Both the position numbers and the translations under genes were made by a program. 64,000 bases of DNA from Sinotaia quadrata (Eukaryota > Mollusca > Gastropoda > Architaenioglossa > Viviparidae). The stretch spans positions 121,086,363 through 121,150,362 of the forward strand of contig CM054180.1 in NCBI GenBank assembly GCA_028829895.1, written 5' to 3'. Shown piece after piece: positions 12,214 through 24,545 of the stretch; positions within the stretch are counted from its first letter, which is position 1; every line of letters starts with the position of its first letter. The notes under the pieces are model-generated. The model was not told the origin of the DNA. It was given only the letters and a program-made list of their open reading frames with translations, and searched no databases.

Positions 12214-12589
12214 TTTCTATTTATTTAGAACATTTTTCAATTCCCAAAGCATCATGCCACTGGAGTCCCGAGCAATAAAATATAATATCTGCTCTGAATC
12301 ACATCTGTATACCTTGAAACATAGTTCAGCAAAGCTGCATTTAGCATTACTGATTAAACAGTGCTTTAAAAAAAAGTTGTTAACGGACATTTATAATTTT
12401 ACTATAGGAATATTAGTTTCCAGTTAAAGACCCGTTGAAGATTTATAGCATTAAACCATACGCTGAGACATGTTATAAATATATTGACGTCATTAACACT
12501 GTTCTGTTAACAGTTTACTGTTCTATTACGTTTTAATTATTTAAATTGAAAATGTAAGAAGTTAAGCAGCATGGCGATAGCTTTATCCA

Positions 12590-12790
12590 AAGTAGTAACC
12601 CAAGTGATGTTAACCCACCAATAACTCGACCCCTTTCCCTTGCAGATATAGACCATGTGAAACTGTCCGAGCAAACCTCTTGACCTCTTTCCGTCAGATG
12701 TAGCTTAAGTGACATTAACTAACCATTAACTCGACCTCTTTCTATGCCAGATGTAGTCCAAATGGCATTAACCAACCGATAACTCGGCTT
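12590..12790. repeat. diverged 60-70 bp repeat, 3 copies
   Basis: Repeats of the theme ATTAACCNACCANTAACTCG followed by CTTTC and AGATGTAG. Confidence 0.6.
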
Positions 12791-12961
12791 CTATCATTGT
12801 CAGGTTCTGCCGGCTTGTAATATTAGCGTGGAACCTTGTACCTACAAGATGACATATTAGCAATCAACAACCAAAATGATATCAAAGATTTAAAATCTGT
12901 TTACATAATGTACGTATAAATGTAATTATAAGACTGTCTTGCAAGATCAGGTCAGTTTTTG

Positions 12962-13504
12962 TCAGTTTTCGAAGAAAGGGTCGTGCCTGCTCAGGGCAAT
13001 CTCAAGAAAACTCAAATTGACAGTCTGAAGATCGAAAGGCCATTGCAAGTCGTCCGCAAATACGCTGAACCCACTACAGTCGCGTCCAAACCATCCGGGG
13101 TGAAGTTTAAGCTGGGTGCAATTGTTCACGTCTCTGTCATGGGTACTGAAAATCACCGGCTGGCTGGCACTGAAGCCATCCTCTGCTAAATGACCCCCAG
13201 AGTAGAAGCTGGAGTAGGTCAAGGCGTAGGAAGTGGACTCGTTTCCGATCGAGAAGTGCGGGTACATGATACTGGCAGTATTGCCGTCCCCAAAAGTCAT
13301 GGATATTTCGGCTGCGTACTGTGCCTGATTCAGCAAGTGGTGGAGATTGTCCAGACCGATAAAATAGCTCTTAGGCTCATTACTCATCTGCAGATCATGA
13401 TAGAAGCCCTGCTGGGCAGTGGTCCAGTTGACGGCAAAGTTCGATTTTGCTGGTCGACGCAGAGGATAAGTCGAGGCACCCCATGCGTGGACGGCACAGT
13501 AAAC
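12962..13504 (-). CDS. gene 2 exon 4: C-terminal FReD exon
   Basis: Begins VYCAVHAWGA after an ATGCCAG acceptor; 543 nt including TGA, the same length as gene 1 exon 4. DRDVNNC is the closest of the three copies to the canonical FReD calcium loop (D-x-D-x-N). It ends LEIALSRHDPFFEN, again without the canonical YSLK/MKIRP terminus. Confidence 0.88.
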   Translation of the reverse strand, partial: VYCAVHAWGASTYPLRRPAKSNFAVNWTTAQQGFYHDLQMSNEPKSYFIGLDNLHHLLNQAQYAAEISMTFGDGNTASIMYPHFSIGNESTSYALTYSSFYSGGHLAEDGFSASQPVIFSTHDRDVNNCTQLKLHPGWFGRDCSGFSVFADDLQWPFDLQTVNLSFLEIALSRHDPFFEN

Positions 13505-14452
13505 CTGGCATGTGCACGGAAACTTGGCATTATTGCAAATACTAAAACACCAATTGAAAGCACTTAAAATGCACAAATGCAAACACCCAGTGCAAACACT
13601 TAAAATATACAAACGCAAAAACTCAGTGCAAATACTTAAAATGCACAAATGCAAACACCCAGTACAAACACAAGCATGCACAAATGCATGCCAAAATACA
13701 GTAAACTAGATTGAACTGGTTAGTTAAATTTGAAATTGCTGCATGGTATCGAGTTTCAAAATTATAGGAAATTATTGAAATATTATTTTTAAAAATATTG
13801 GAAATATTGTAAAGTTAGCACGTGATCAACGTTGAATATGCAAATAGCATCACAACAGGCGTTAAACTGAACAGTTTATGCAATATCAAACTGGAACAGA
13901 TGACTGTACACACCACTCCCGTACAACTATGGACTGCACACTCGTCACACACGAATGACTCGACTTTCTCTTTCTTATTAATTTGGTCCATTGTTTATGA
14001 ATTCAAAACCTAAATCGATTGCCTGAAATTGACCACCTCACTCATAAACATAATTGCTCGCCAATAAACCATTTACAGAACTATAAATTAATAATGGTTT
14101 TATCTACGTACTCCAGAGTATTCAAAACATATCTATATAATCTAGTTTAGTTTGAAATGTGAATTTTGCTACCCAGATCACAATAAAACTAAGAAAGCAC
14201 AATCAAAAATATATGAAAAAAAATGAAAGAAAACTATATTCCCCACCTCCCCCCACCCCCACCCCCCTGGAAAGTCTTACTTTAAAAGCTGTAGGTGATG
14301 TTATCGGCTGAATGTCGTAAACATTGCTTAACTCCGTATTGAGTCCCTTTTCATAAATCTCTGAGCAGTCTGAAATTAGACAACACCAGGCAATTCAACT
14401 TAAAATGATGTTTGCTTTCTAACAATTGTCCTATGTATTACCTGTGGCATAT

Positions 14453-14530
<78 letters not shown>

Positions 14531-17497
14531 ACACACACAAACACACACACACATACATACACTCACACACACACTGTGACGCCAACGACACACTAGTTAT
14601 TGGTTACGATTATTATTGTTATCATCTACAACTAATTACAAGTGATGAGAATCTTAAGTTATGTTATTAGTAATTCTCCAGAAGACACCACTCGTCTCTC
14701 TCAATGGCGGATATGCGGGCGCTGTAAACGTTTCCTCACGTCCATAACATTAAAGACAAACATTTACTGTCACAATATTTCCATAGGTGGAAAACATCTT
14801 ACCAAAGGAGAAGACAAATCCGTCTTTTAATCTATATTTAGTGAGCCCCCATCCACCCATTGTCTCTCCAACGTACAGTTATCAGTATGTGTAAGAATGT
14901 CAATAAATTTAAGAATATATTTATTATATTAACAATCAAATATACAACATATGAATATAATGAAAGATCATTGACATTTACATAACTTTACAGCAATGTT
15001 CAATTAACGATGGACAATCATTCAGTTTATCCTAGCATAGACATAAGCAATCAATTAACATAAATAAATAATCAAGTTCATGGATATTATCATGGAAATG
15101 AGCGTAGAGTTTTAGAGAAACAATTAAAGTCAATTTACATAATCATTTCAAAGATGGCAGGTGTCACAAGCATGTATTCACAATCATGTGGTTGCAAAGG
15201 TCAGACCCCTTGTGTCCCTTCTAGTGTCACATTACAGAACTGTTCCAGAATCTTCAGAGCTCTCCAAGCACGCAACATAGAAAATCGTCCTGATTTCACA
15301 TTTTCACATGTGCTGTCAGTTACATCTAAGTTTGACGACAACGCTGGATGCACACACCAACAAAACCAAGTAGAGTAATGTAATAGTCATAGCATGACGT
15401 GACAAAAGAAAAAGGTGTGCTTTCTCTGCAAAAGTCAAATTAAGACGGCTCTAAATTTCAGGCAAATTTCATCTCTAAACTCCTTTCTCTCTTACAAAAA
15501 AAAGTATCTACTTACAAATCCTACAACAATTTCTTTAGCCGGATACACACACAGCATGAGGAATAGTGTATTGATCAAAGTTCGCATGTCACGTACAATG
15601 TAGTCAAATTAATGAACATGGAAATAATGGTTCAATTACATAAGCATTCTTTAACTCATTTCATAGATCAATATCAAACATGAATGAAATATTCTAAGTC
15701 CATTCTTTCTTTATCATTTTACCATAAGCTAATGATCGCCTTTATGACCAGACTCGAGTTATATTCAAATTCAAAGTTAATGAATAGAGTACTTTTTCAA
15801 CAAAGAAACTTCCGGTCCATCCCTATTGAATAAAATTGTTATGAACAAGTGTGGGACTATTACTCAGAAAAAAACTACTCATCCAGTTAGAAATGGTTTG
15901 GAATGCATCAGTAATTTTTAGCATATTCTCCACCAGATTTGTTTACTCCAACTCAAAAATATATTACAAGGAGCGCCCAAAGTCGGGGTACTTTGACGAT
16001 TTTAACAATTTACATAACAACTAAATTGAAAAATAGGGATTGGCAAATTTACTCAGTCACACACATACATATAGAAATTGCTATAGATATGTACATATTT
16101 CGTAAATTTCAACTAATCAAATTGCTGAAAGCAGAGGAACTAGGACATAGGTCAATGTACATCAATACCTCTTATGCGCCGTTCACATCGCAGACCTGTG
16201 TAGCTCAAAGGACAGTTACACCTGTCGCTTAGAAGAATGCCACCATTCTGGCAAGCACTAGGTGTTTGAGTTATTTCCCCTGGCTCATTAATAGCAATGC
16301 TCTGTGAGAAAGTTTAAAAAACAACAACATATTATTCTAAAGATTAAGTAGAGTGAAAACAGAAACCTACTTGAACATTATCTCTGAATCGTATATGTTT
16401 TAAAATAAAAAGTGTCTAGAGAGTAGAATAGAGTTTATACTGCATGGGTTCTAATATGAAAATAAAGCACGTACATTTATTCTACCCATACGGGAATAAT
16501 AACAGATCTCACTGTCAAAGAACAACGGCTCTCCTGTTTGTTTACATCACGCTATTAACATGGATTAAATTGATTGTTTGATGGTGGAAACAACGTACTG
16601 GACCTTGATAAATGAACACCTCTTGCCCGTTGAAAAATCACCACTTTCTGAGATGTTAAAGCAAACTGCACAAAAATAAATCGCGCAGTCCCACTACATA
16701 ATATGCGTAGAACACAATTTTTCGAAAGTATATCACACATTCAAAAAAGGTGAAGCTATTTATAGTCAACAAAAATAAATCGGAAAAATGATAGGAATGT
16801 TAGAATAAAGCAAGTGTATACACAGAGGACAAGATTAAACATTGGAAGATACAAAGAAAAGAAGAGAACCTGAATGCTAACAGACTAACAGCGGACTTAA
16901 TCGACTTCATTTCAGGAGCTGTGTTCAGCGGAAATGACGCTTTACCCCGTCGTCGTTCCGTTCGGCTTTGTACGGAGAAGACCGAGATGATATTCGGAAA
17001 ATACAAATGCCAAAACCACAAATTTCGTTTGCAAGTTCATTTGCCAAACGAGACGACTTCAAAAAATTACAAATAATTATATTCGGGAGTGCGGACATAC
17101 CTAAAGATAATTCAGAGTACTTTTAAAATTAAAATAAGTGAATATTGTGTTTTTCTTAAAGTTCGATGCTTCCTGGACGAGCCATTATGTCTTTAAAACG
17201 CACGTGCTCGCACGCACACATACACACAAACACTCCAGACACCTAACGCTACTTCTATTAACTATGCTATCTGCTGAATATTTACTCGAAATTAATTTGT
17301 TTATTGTTATGGCTGATAACTTCCGGATAACAATATTTCGATCTGTCGCTAAATAGCAATATCATTCAAATACTTTAAATAAATCCTCAATGAAGACTTC
17401 AAAAATTACTGCGTCGAATTTAAAACAAAGAAACAAAACAAAACTTTGCATATTATTTAGAATCTTCACAAACACACACACATGCACGTACGCACAA

Positions 17498-17576
<79 letters not shown>

Positions 17577-18618
17577 GACAGCGATAGAGAATATGTATCT
17601 AAAAGGTAATATTTTGGCATACTCTATGACCGGAAGTCTTAGAATTTATCGGACGTAATATTTTACAGTTTGTCCCATACAGTAATACTAGTAATATATG
17701 TATTACTAGTATTACACTATACGTATTTTCTTATCCACGTGTTTGTATCTGTGCATAAGTAAATCTGGTTTATTTTCTATTTGACAACAATGTTTACTCC
17801 CTATGCATCTGCTAATTATGTTTATCGCACTGCTAATGATGTTTATCTCACTGCTAATGATGTTTATCGCACTGCTAATGATGTTTATCGCACTGCTAAT
17901 GCATTTTAACATGAATGGTCCTATGCGTCATCAACACCAATGGTTCTATACGTCACTGACATCAATGGTTCTGTATGTCATTGACATCAGTTGTTCTATG
18001 CATCATTATACCGTGACCATTCAACTGCTACTGCTTTAATGTTCGCAAATTCAGTGAACTTAGGGAGTAGAAGTAAAGGAGAAAGAAATCAGTGAACTTG
18101 GGAAGTGGAAGTGAAGGAGAAAGAAATCAGCCAAATTAAACACTTTCTTTAATGCTGACTAGTGTTTAGTATTTCATGCTTGTAGGTGTGCATACGCAGT
18201 GACATAATTATGTACAAATTCCACTATTCTGTCTATGCGTATGTGGGCATTCTTAACTGCACGAAGCATCACCACTAACACCTACAGATCTCACCTTTTT
18301 CACGTGGAAACACTGTGAATCAGTCCGATGTAAATTCTCACAGCCTACAGAACCTGTGTCCGCCAGGATGCTGCAGATGACCTGTTGAAGGTCATCGTAG
18401 CACACGTTAATTGCGCCACAAACGGCTAACTTCGAACATTTAACTGCACATTCCAAAACCGATCGAGTGACAACCGTCTCCGTTGATGGGGCGCAGGGTA
18501 CGTAACCACGTCGAGAACGAATAAACATGAACTCACTAGTGTTCTCGGAAGCAAGAACGGGGTTTTCGGTGGCGAAAACTATGGTGAAGAACACAGTCAT
18601 AACGTGGAAAGGCATCAT
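12962..18618 (-). CDS. PAN-EGF-FReD secreted lectin-like protein, gene 2 (4 exons, 362 aa)
   Basis: Minus-strand exons are 18618-18295, 16301-16169, 14369-14281 and 13504-12962, with phases 0, 1 and 0 and an open frame to TGA. Parts in order: signal peptide (1 to about 20, MMPFHVMTVFFTIVF), PAN/apple-like domain (to about 108), a short linker without the Thr-rich run of genes 1 and 3, a four-Cys EGF-like module (CQNGG, CNC, RCE), and a FReD from residue 153 with FIGLDNLHHL, a calcium-loop-like DRDVNNC and GRDC. I start at ATG 18618. The frame extends upstream into a 19-bp minisatellite but has no earlier ATG in it. The gene is inferred to be secreted and extracellular; ligand and expression are unknown. 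Confidence 0.8.
13505..14280 (-). other. gene 2 intron 3
   Basis: Opens with a short minisatellite (about 13555-13690, theme TGCACAAATGCAAACACCCAG). The rest is AT-rich with a C-rich tract near 14240-14268. No coding signal. Confidence 0.6.
14281..14369 (-). CDS. gene 2 exon 3: N-terminal FReD exon
   Basis: 89 nt, ATTTCAG acceptor, GTAAGA donor, phase 1 to 0. Reads DCSEIYEKGL then VYDIQPITSPTAFK, aligned without gaps to the other two copies. Confidence 0.87.
14456..14576. repeat. CA microsatellite
   Basis: (CA)n run of about 110 bp with few interruptions. Confidence 0.97.
14574..14800 (+). repeat. dispersed repeat family, copy 2
   Basis: Carries TGACGCCAACG, CAACTAATTACAAGTGATGA, CACCACTCGTCTCTCTCAAT, GGCGGATATGCGGG and GTAAACGTTTCCTC in order. 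It is the best-preserved plus-strand copy. Confidence 0.7.
16169..16301 (-). CDS. gene 2 exon 2: EGF-like module
   Basis: A 133-nt exon, CTCACAG acceptor and GTATTG donor, phase 0 to phase 1. It reads SIAINEPGEITQTPSA, then CQNGG, RCNC, TGLRCE and RRIR. Cys pattern and the donor sequence match the EGF exons of genes 1 and 3. It lacks their Thr-rich linker. Confidence 0.85.
17500..17572. repeat. GA microsatellite
   Basis: Nearly pure (GA)n run. Confidence 0.97.
17805..17900. repeat. 21-bp minisatellite, 4-5 copies
   Basis: Unit CTGCTAATGATGTTTATCGC plus one base. Confidence 0.9.
18295..18618 (-). CDS. gene 2 exon 1: signal peptide and PAN/apple-like domain
   Basis: 108 codons from ATG to a GTGAGA donor, phase 0. 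Two adjacent ATGs (18618, 18615) are possible starts. PAN-type cysteines: SVLECAVKCSKLAVCGAINVC, then VICSIL and QCFHVK, spaced as in gene 1. Confidence 0.82.
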
Positions 18619-18633
18619 AAAAGAGGAAGTAGA

Positions 18634-18727
18634 TGTCACTAGCAAGAACTGTCGTCACTATTAAGAACTGATGTCACTATTAAGAACTGATGTCACTAGC
18701 AAGAACTGATGTCACTAGCAAGAACTC
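18634..18727. repeat. 19-bp minisatellite just upstream of gene 2 start codon
   Basis: Unit GTCACTAGCAAGAACTGAT, about five copies. It begins within 20 nt of the gene 2 ATG, so it probably lies in the 5' UTR or proximal promoter. Confidence 0.85.
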
Positions 18728-19119
18728 CGCTTAACATATAAGCAGAAAAATATTCTCGCGGTTTGATGCACAGTTAAAGAAAAAGAAAATATATATACGT
18801 TCACTCACCATTAGTTAGGTCGAAAAAAAGGACTTTTTTTTATTGTTCTGAATTTGTTTTTTATTAGTCACTTCAAGCGTTCTTTGAAAATTTACTTTAA
18901 AAATCTTTATGAACGGTTCTTTCTGTTAAATGGTGGAACTCACTCAATAAATGACATTAGTCGTTTCAGCTCTAGAGATGCTTGTATTTGCAGATCCCCG
19001 AATTAATATTTTTCTTTCCAATGTCCGACCGCTTTTAACCAAAGTCTTGTCGCCGTTCTCTGGCGAAAACACTTTTGAGAAGAAAATTAAAGATTCTCTC
19101 ATCAATCCATACACACATT

Positions 19120-19125
19120 CACGCA

Positions 19126-19188
<63 letters not shown>

Positions 19189-19190
19189 CA
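19120..19190. repeat. CACG/CA microsatellite
   Basis: CACG repeats grade into a pure CA run. Confidence 0.95.
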
Positions 19191-19674
19191 CACTCCCATG
19201 CACTGCTAAGAATTGAAAGGTTCACTGACCTGAAGTGCATGATAATTATTTGGTTAGCTTTGAAGAACGACAACCCATTACCATCTTGTTTTTAAAAAAT
19301 TTACATAGAGTATCATATAACGCCCCACTTTCGCCAATACTTGAGATTTTAACTTTTATTTTAGCATTTCTGAAACACGTTATGTGGCAGTCTGTATTTA
19401 ATTGTAGCTTTTAATTGCGTCGACGGTTGTTTTTGTTGTTTTTGGTTTTTTTTTTTTAATAAATCAAGGAGAGAACTAAAACAGTCCCACCGAACAATGA
19501 AATTCTCTCTCCGCTCTCCCATCCGGCATTTGACTGAATATTAGCGTCTCTTAACTGCACTTAGAGATCGTTGTCTGTGCTGAATTAACCTTTCCTTTTG
19601 CACATAGCGGGAACAAATGCTTTTTTCGATGATAAACTAATGAGCTAATTGCGGCTATTTCGGTGTGTTGACGA

Positions 19675-20405
19675 TGTCCTAAAGACGAACCACATTGGGC
19701 TATTCGTGGTTGTTTAAGATGTATTAATGATGAACTTTATTTGGCTATTGTTGGCCTTTGACGATGTATTAATGACGAACACTATTTGATGTTTGTTGAT
19801 TGTTGGCAATTTACTAATGACGAAGTATTTGCTATTGTTGGTTTCTGACGTTGTACTAATGACGAAGTATTGGCTATTGTTGGTTTCTGACGTTGTACTA
19901 ATAACGAAGTATTTGCTATTGTTGGTTTCTGACGTTGTACTAATGACGAAGTATTTGCTATTGTTGGTTTCTGACGTTGTACTAATGACAAAGTATTTGC
20001 TATTGTTGGTTTCTGACGTTGTACTAATGACAAAATATATTTGGCTATTGTTGGTTGTTGACATGTTAATGACGAAGTACATTTGGCTGTTATTGGGTTT
20101 GACGGTGTGTTAATGACGAATTTTATTTGATTTTTATTGATTGTTGACGATGTATTAATGAAAAGTATTTGGCTATTGTAGTTGATGACGATGCATTCAT
20201 GACGAACTATATTTGGCTATTGTTCATTGTTGACGATGATCAAATGACGAAGTATATTTGGCTATTACTGGTTGCTGAAAATATCCTAATGACAAATTAT
20301 ATTTGGCTATTGTTGGTTGTTGACGATGATCAAATGACAAAGTATATTTGGGCTATTACTGGTTGCTGAAAATATCCTAATGGCAAATTATATTTGGCTA
20401 TTGGC
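19675..20405. repeat. 42-48 bp minisatellite, about 15 copies
   Basis: Theme TTGCTATTGTTGGTTTCTGA then CGTTGTACTAATGACGAAGT. The centre (19810-20030) is regular at 42 bp and the ends are diverged. The unit length makes long repetitive frames on both strands. Confidence 0.9.
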
Positions 20406-21086
20406 TATACAGCAACACGTCACACTCCCCACTTTCTTCTGTTTCACCTATACCCTTGTGGATACCTATAGGTATTCTAACTTATCCTTTCATTGTCACT
20501 CAGCACTTTCTCTGGTTTCTATAGACGCCGTTCATGCACAGCCTATTCTGGTGTGATTTTCTAGTGCTGGTCACTTCGTGGTGTCGTCTCACTAGTCTGC
20601 TTGGAGAGGTCGGTGCGTTATTGTGTGCATGTTTCTGTTTTCCTCATTCTCTTCAGTCACACATCGTCTTGTGAAGGAATCAGTCAGTGCTTATGTGAAA
20701 GCTCCATGCATTGCAATAGCATGTGAACTAAGAAGGATTGGGGTCAAGCCCCAGTTTCACAGATGAAATATTGCAATGACTATGGTTTAAAAATTGATGA
20801 AGAAATAATAGTTAGTAAAAATAATTAATTATAAGAATGGCAAATTGCTTCGCCAAACATGCATACGTACGTACACACTTACATATACATCATACAGAAA
20901 TATACATACACATACATGTATACATACAGACACATACACAATCATCGAATTTTAATCAATTTTTTATTTTATGCACTTTTATCGTCATGCAGTAACTTTC
21001 CATTACAGATAATTTTGATTTTGTGCATTGCATACTGATCGTTATTTTGATATCATGATTTACCTCCCTTGTAGAATTAAATGCTA

Positions 21087-21090
<4 letters not shown>

Positions 21091-21123
<33 letters not shown>
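21091..21123. repeat. AT microsatellite
   Basis: Pure (TA)n run. Confidence 0.95.
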
Positions 21124-21125
<2 letters not shown>

Positions 21126-21489
21126 TTGATTTGCATCTCACATACAAATATTGCCTTTAGTATTTTGACAAAATTTTAACAAGAAAAATAAGAACTAAGT
21201 GAAACACAAAACCCCCAAGCCTGATTCAGAAATATCATTTCAGTTTTATAAAAATGAAAAATAACAAGAATTGTTTCTTGAACTTGAAAAAATATAGTTA
21301 TAATTATCATTGCTTAAAAATAATGAAAGTTAGTCAGACTAATGCTGGGATCGTCAGTTGATTAATTCTCAGCTAGGGAAAATTATTTTGTCAGTTATGG
21401 AGCATGCGTTGCCTAAATTGTATATGTCTGCATACATTCGTTTCTTGATTCGCCTATTAAAACACCCTCACGTTAATTTGTTGGAAATA

Positions 21490-21654
21490 TCTCTAAGTGT
21501 ACCCGTAATTAAAAGTCACCCCTGGTGGTTTGGAACTGATTGTACAGTTTACAGTATGTTCATTGACAGGTTCCATGGGCCTTTCTTGGATATGCCGATC
21601 AGTTTGAGTTCTCTTGAAATTAAAATTGTCAGGAAAAATATTTTCTTTGGAAAA
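21490..21654 (+). pseudogene. decayed FReD C-terminal fragment, inverted relative to the cluster
   Basis: The plus-strand frame reads SVPVIKSHPWWFGTDC, then YSMF and SSLEIKIVRKNIFFGK. This lines up with the tail of the FReD exons (SQPVI, HPGWFGRDC, FSVF, LEIALSRHDPFFEN). The calcium-loop segment between PVI and HP is missing and no upstream exons are visible. I read it as a relic of a fourth copy in opposite orientation. It could instead be a short chance-preserved exon. Confidence 0.6.
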
Positions 21655-22164
21655 TTAAAAAAATCAAGTAATCAAAAGCCTGAGAGTTATATTAAGTACT
21701 TTAACGATTCGCATAGGCAAAGTAAAATGGCTTAGTTACATGCTAAACCCTAGTGCTTGGGGCATTATGGCTAGTTTGCGAGGCATGTATTTTACAATGA
21801 AATATCGTATATCGTACTTTTGATTTGCATTGCTGTACTGCGTCAAATGTGCATGTTAAGACATAAGTTTGGAGAAACGCGTAAAGTCTGCATGCAGAGT
21901 ACATGCAAACCCACCCACTCACACCCCACACACATCCACACCCATATATATATATGAATGTATATTTATTAAAGATACAATATCCGCTTCAAATCAAACG
22001 ATTATTCATATTTGTTGTCTTTTGTTTTGGTTAGACCTGTTGCATTGTGGACAAGACTAAATCAATGAACTGAATATGTAATAATTCTTTAAAACCAATT
22101 TTATTCCTCTTTTAAATATTCGACAGCAGGCTATGTGCTCTTACTACAAATCTTATTTTGCTCA

Positions 22165-22545
22165 TTAATGTTTGGATATGTTGTTATTCACGTCAGTAGG
22201 CCATTAATGTTTGGATAGGCACCCTGTTTTATTTTTTTTTTTTACGTCAATAGGTCATTAATGTTTGGCTGCTTTGCTATTCACGTCAATGGGTCATTAA
22301 TGTTTGGATAGGAATCCTGTTTGTTTTTACATCAATGGGTGATTAATGTTTGGATATATTACTATTCAGGTTAGCAGGTCATTAATGTTTGGCTGTTTTG
22401 CTATTCTTGTTAGTGGGTCATTAATGTTAGATATGCTGCTACCTATGTCAATAGGACATTGATGTTTGGATATGTTGCTATTCAGTGAAGTAGGTCATTA
22501 ATGGTTGAATGTCTTTCTATTCACGTCAGCTCTTCATTAATGTTT
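22165..22545. repeat. diverged 55-60 bp minisatellite, 6-7 copies
   Basis: Theme GGTCATTAATGTTTGGATA then TGCTATTCACGTCAATA. Confidence 0.8.
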
Positions 22546-24109
22546 GAAACAATCCATTCGATGAAACCAGCGGAGGGATAATTGACCTTTGACATAAGGT
22601 TTGATTAAAAAATTATATCGGTAATTTACGATTATTAAGTTCAAGCAAACAGTTGCAAATGGAAATAAACTTTCAAATCGCCCAAACGCTCTTAGTATTA
22701 CAAATTTGTGTTAAACATTAAACTTAATGGAAAACAGTATGCTCAGTGGAAATTAAAAAATCAATAGTAGGGAAGGTTGGCGACAGCCTATATTTACGGA
22801 TCGGTTTGACAAACATCGATCAAAGGACGGAATTATTGACAGCAAACAACAAGCTTGCTTCGGGCGTTTGACTGCCCACTGACTAAATGGCTGTGTGAAA
22901 TACCTGTTCAAATTTTGTACGTGTTGGATCAAGTTGTCTTTAGTGAATACCCGGGCAGTGCAAGCAAATCGATTTTTTCTTGTTTTTGACAAGATTTTGC
23001 AGATGGCGTAATGTTTGCATTGCTAAAGGTAACATGGTGGACGTATATTGTATCTTCAAAATTAGTAACGTCTCTATCACAACCTACAAGTCTGCGTGGC
23101 ATTCGAGAATACTGCACACATGTTTTGTATATTTCGGTGGCCGTGAGACAAAATTTATGAAGAGATATTCAGCAGACTGAGAGATGGAGGGCGGGAGGGA
23201 GAGAGAGAAAGAATACAATTATTGGAAACATAATCTTTTTTACTTTCCATATCTGTTTTCTCTGTCACAAAACCCATGCATGCATGCACACTCCATCTCC
23301 CTCCCTCTCTCTCACACAAAATAACGCATCTGCAACTTCTTCAGTAAAATCAGCACAAACTGAAATGAAATAAAAGACATTCATAAAACATAACAGAAAT
23401 TGGGTGCATAATCTTTTGAAACATAGCGAAAACATCAGCAGGAAAAGAAAATCAATGAACAGGTGAATAAAGACATCCGACAAAAGAAGGAAAGCCGAAT
23501 CAAACCAAACAAAATCAACCAGACAAGAAACCCGCAAAGCCATCAAGGCTCAACAACAATCAGAAATAATCAAAAAAGAGTATATTTTACATTTAGCTTT
23601 CTCTCACCTTTAAAACATTACATTTTGTTGAGCACGAGCCCCACCCTTGGTTCCCACTGGGATGTCTTTAGTTATCCAACATTGCATTGAGGAGTGAGTG
23701 AGTGAGTGGGTGAGAGTTAGTGGGTGATGGTGCGTGAGAGGTAAATTAAAATAATGAATTAAATAAATACATGAAAATGATACTCACATTTTAAAAAGTA
23801 ATTAGGCGAAGAAAAAGAATAAAGAAAAATTTAGAAAGAAACACCACAGGACGTTGATTTTATGTATTAAATTTAAACTATAATGTGGTGTCCCAGACAG
23901 GAAGGAAGCAGCCCAACACTTTCTAGTCAGTCACATAACGTGCTGGAGACGCCAATAGAATGTTTCTCGTAATTATTTAGCATACTGAAGTAAAGGCATG
24001 TTACTGCGTAATGGATTATGCTAATGACAGGATGTGGTTGTAATGAGGCATGCCAGTGAGAAGCTGTGGCCTTGTGTGGATGTAATTAGGAATGCTAGTG
24101 ACAATTTGT

Positions 24110-24545
24110 TGCTAGATGTGGTTGTTGAAGGTCATACTATTATCAAGGTATAGTCTTGTGCGGCTGTACAGAGGCACTATTGTCAAGGCGGCTTTGTGTG
24201 CTTGTAAAAGGGGCACTCTGTTCTCATTGAGGCCATAATATGTCGTTGTTAAGGGGGCACACTAGTTGTCAAGGTGGCATTGTGTGGTTGTATAGGGGCA
24301 TACTGTTGTCAAGGAAGCTTGCGTGGTTGTAAACGGGCACACTATTTGTCAAGGTGGCATTATGTGGTTTTAAAGGGGCTAACTATTATCAAGCGGCCAT
24401 GTGTGTTTGTAAAAGGTCAGAGTGTTATTAAAGCGACCTTACGTGGTTGTAAAGGGGCATAGTAAGGTCAAAGTGATCTTATGTGGTTGTGGAGGGGCAC
24501 TTGTGTGGTTGTAATGTGGTACACTATTGTCAAAGTGGCATTGCG
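24110..24545. repeat. diverged about 40-bp minisatellite, about 10 copies
   Basis: Theme GTGTGGTTGTAAAGGGGCA then ACTATTGTCAAGGTGGCATT. Confidence 0.8.

Larger units (their letters stand above)
14370..16168 (-). other. gene 2 intron 2
   Basis: Contains a CA microsatellite (14456-14576), a dispersed-repeat copy (14574-14800) and about 1.3 kb of otherwise featureless AT-rich DNA. A plus-strand frame at 15154-15378 has no recognisable domain. Confidence 0.6.
16302..18294 (-). other. gene 2 intron 1
   Basis: No coding signal. Holds a GA microsatellite (17500-17572), a 21-bp minisatellite (17805-17900), a short inverted repeat of ACTAGTAATA type near 17685-17715 and a two-copy 48-bp repeat at about 18050-18130. 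Confidence 0.6.

Noticed and set aside
15154..15378. 75-codon plus-strand frame inside gene 2 intron 2
   Set aside because: No domain or paralogue, and it runs antisense inside an intron; not enough to call a gene.
19714..20113. Repetitive frames on both strands (FVISTTSETNNSKY)
   Set aside because: A 42-bp array, divisible by three, keeps several frames open by chance.
20735..20765. GGTCAAGCCCC segment resembling a tRNA T-arm or SINE head
   Set aside because: No matching A box or cloverleaf could be drawn around it.
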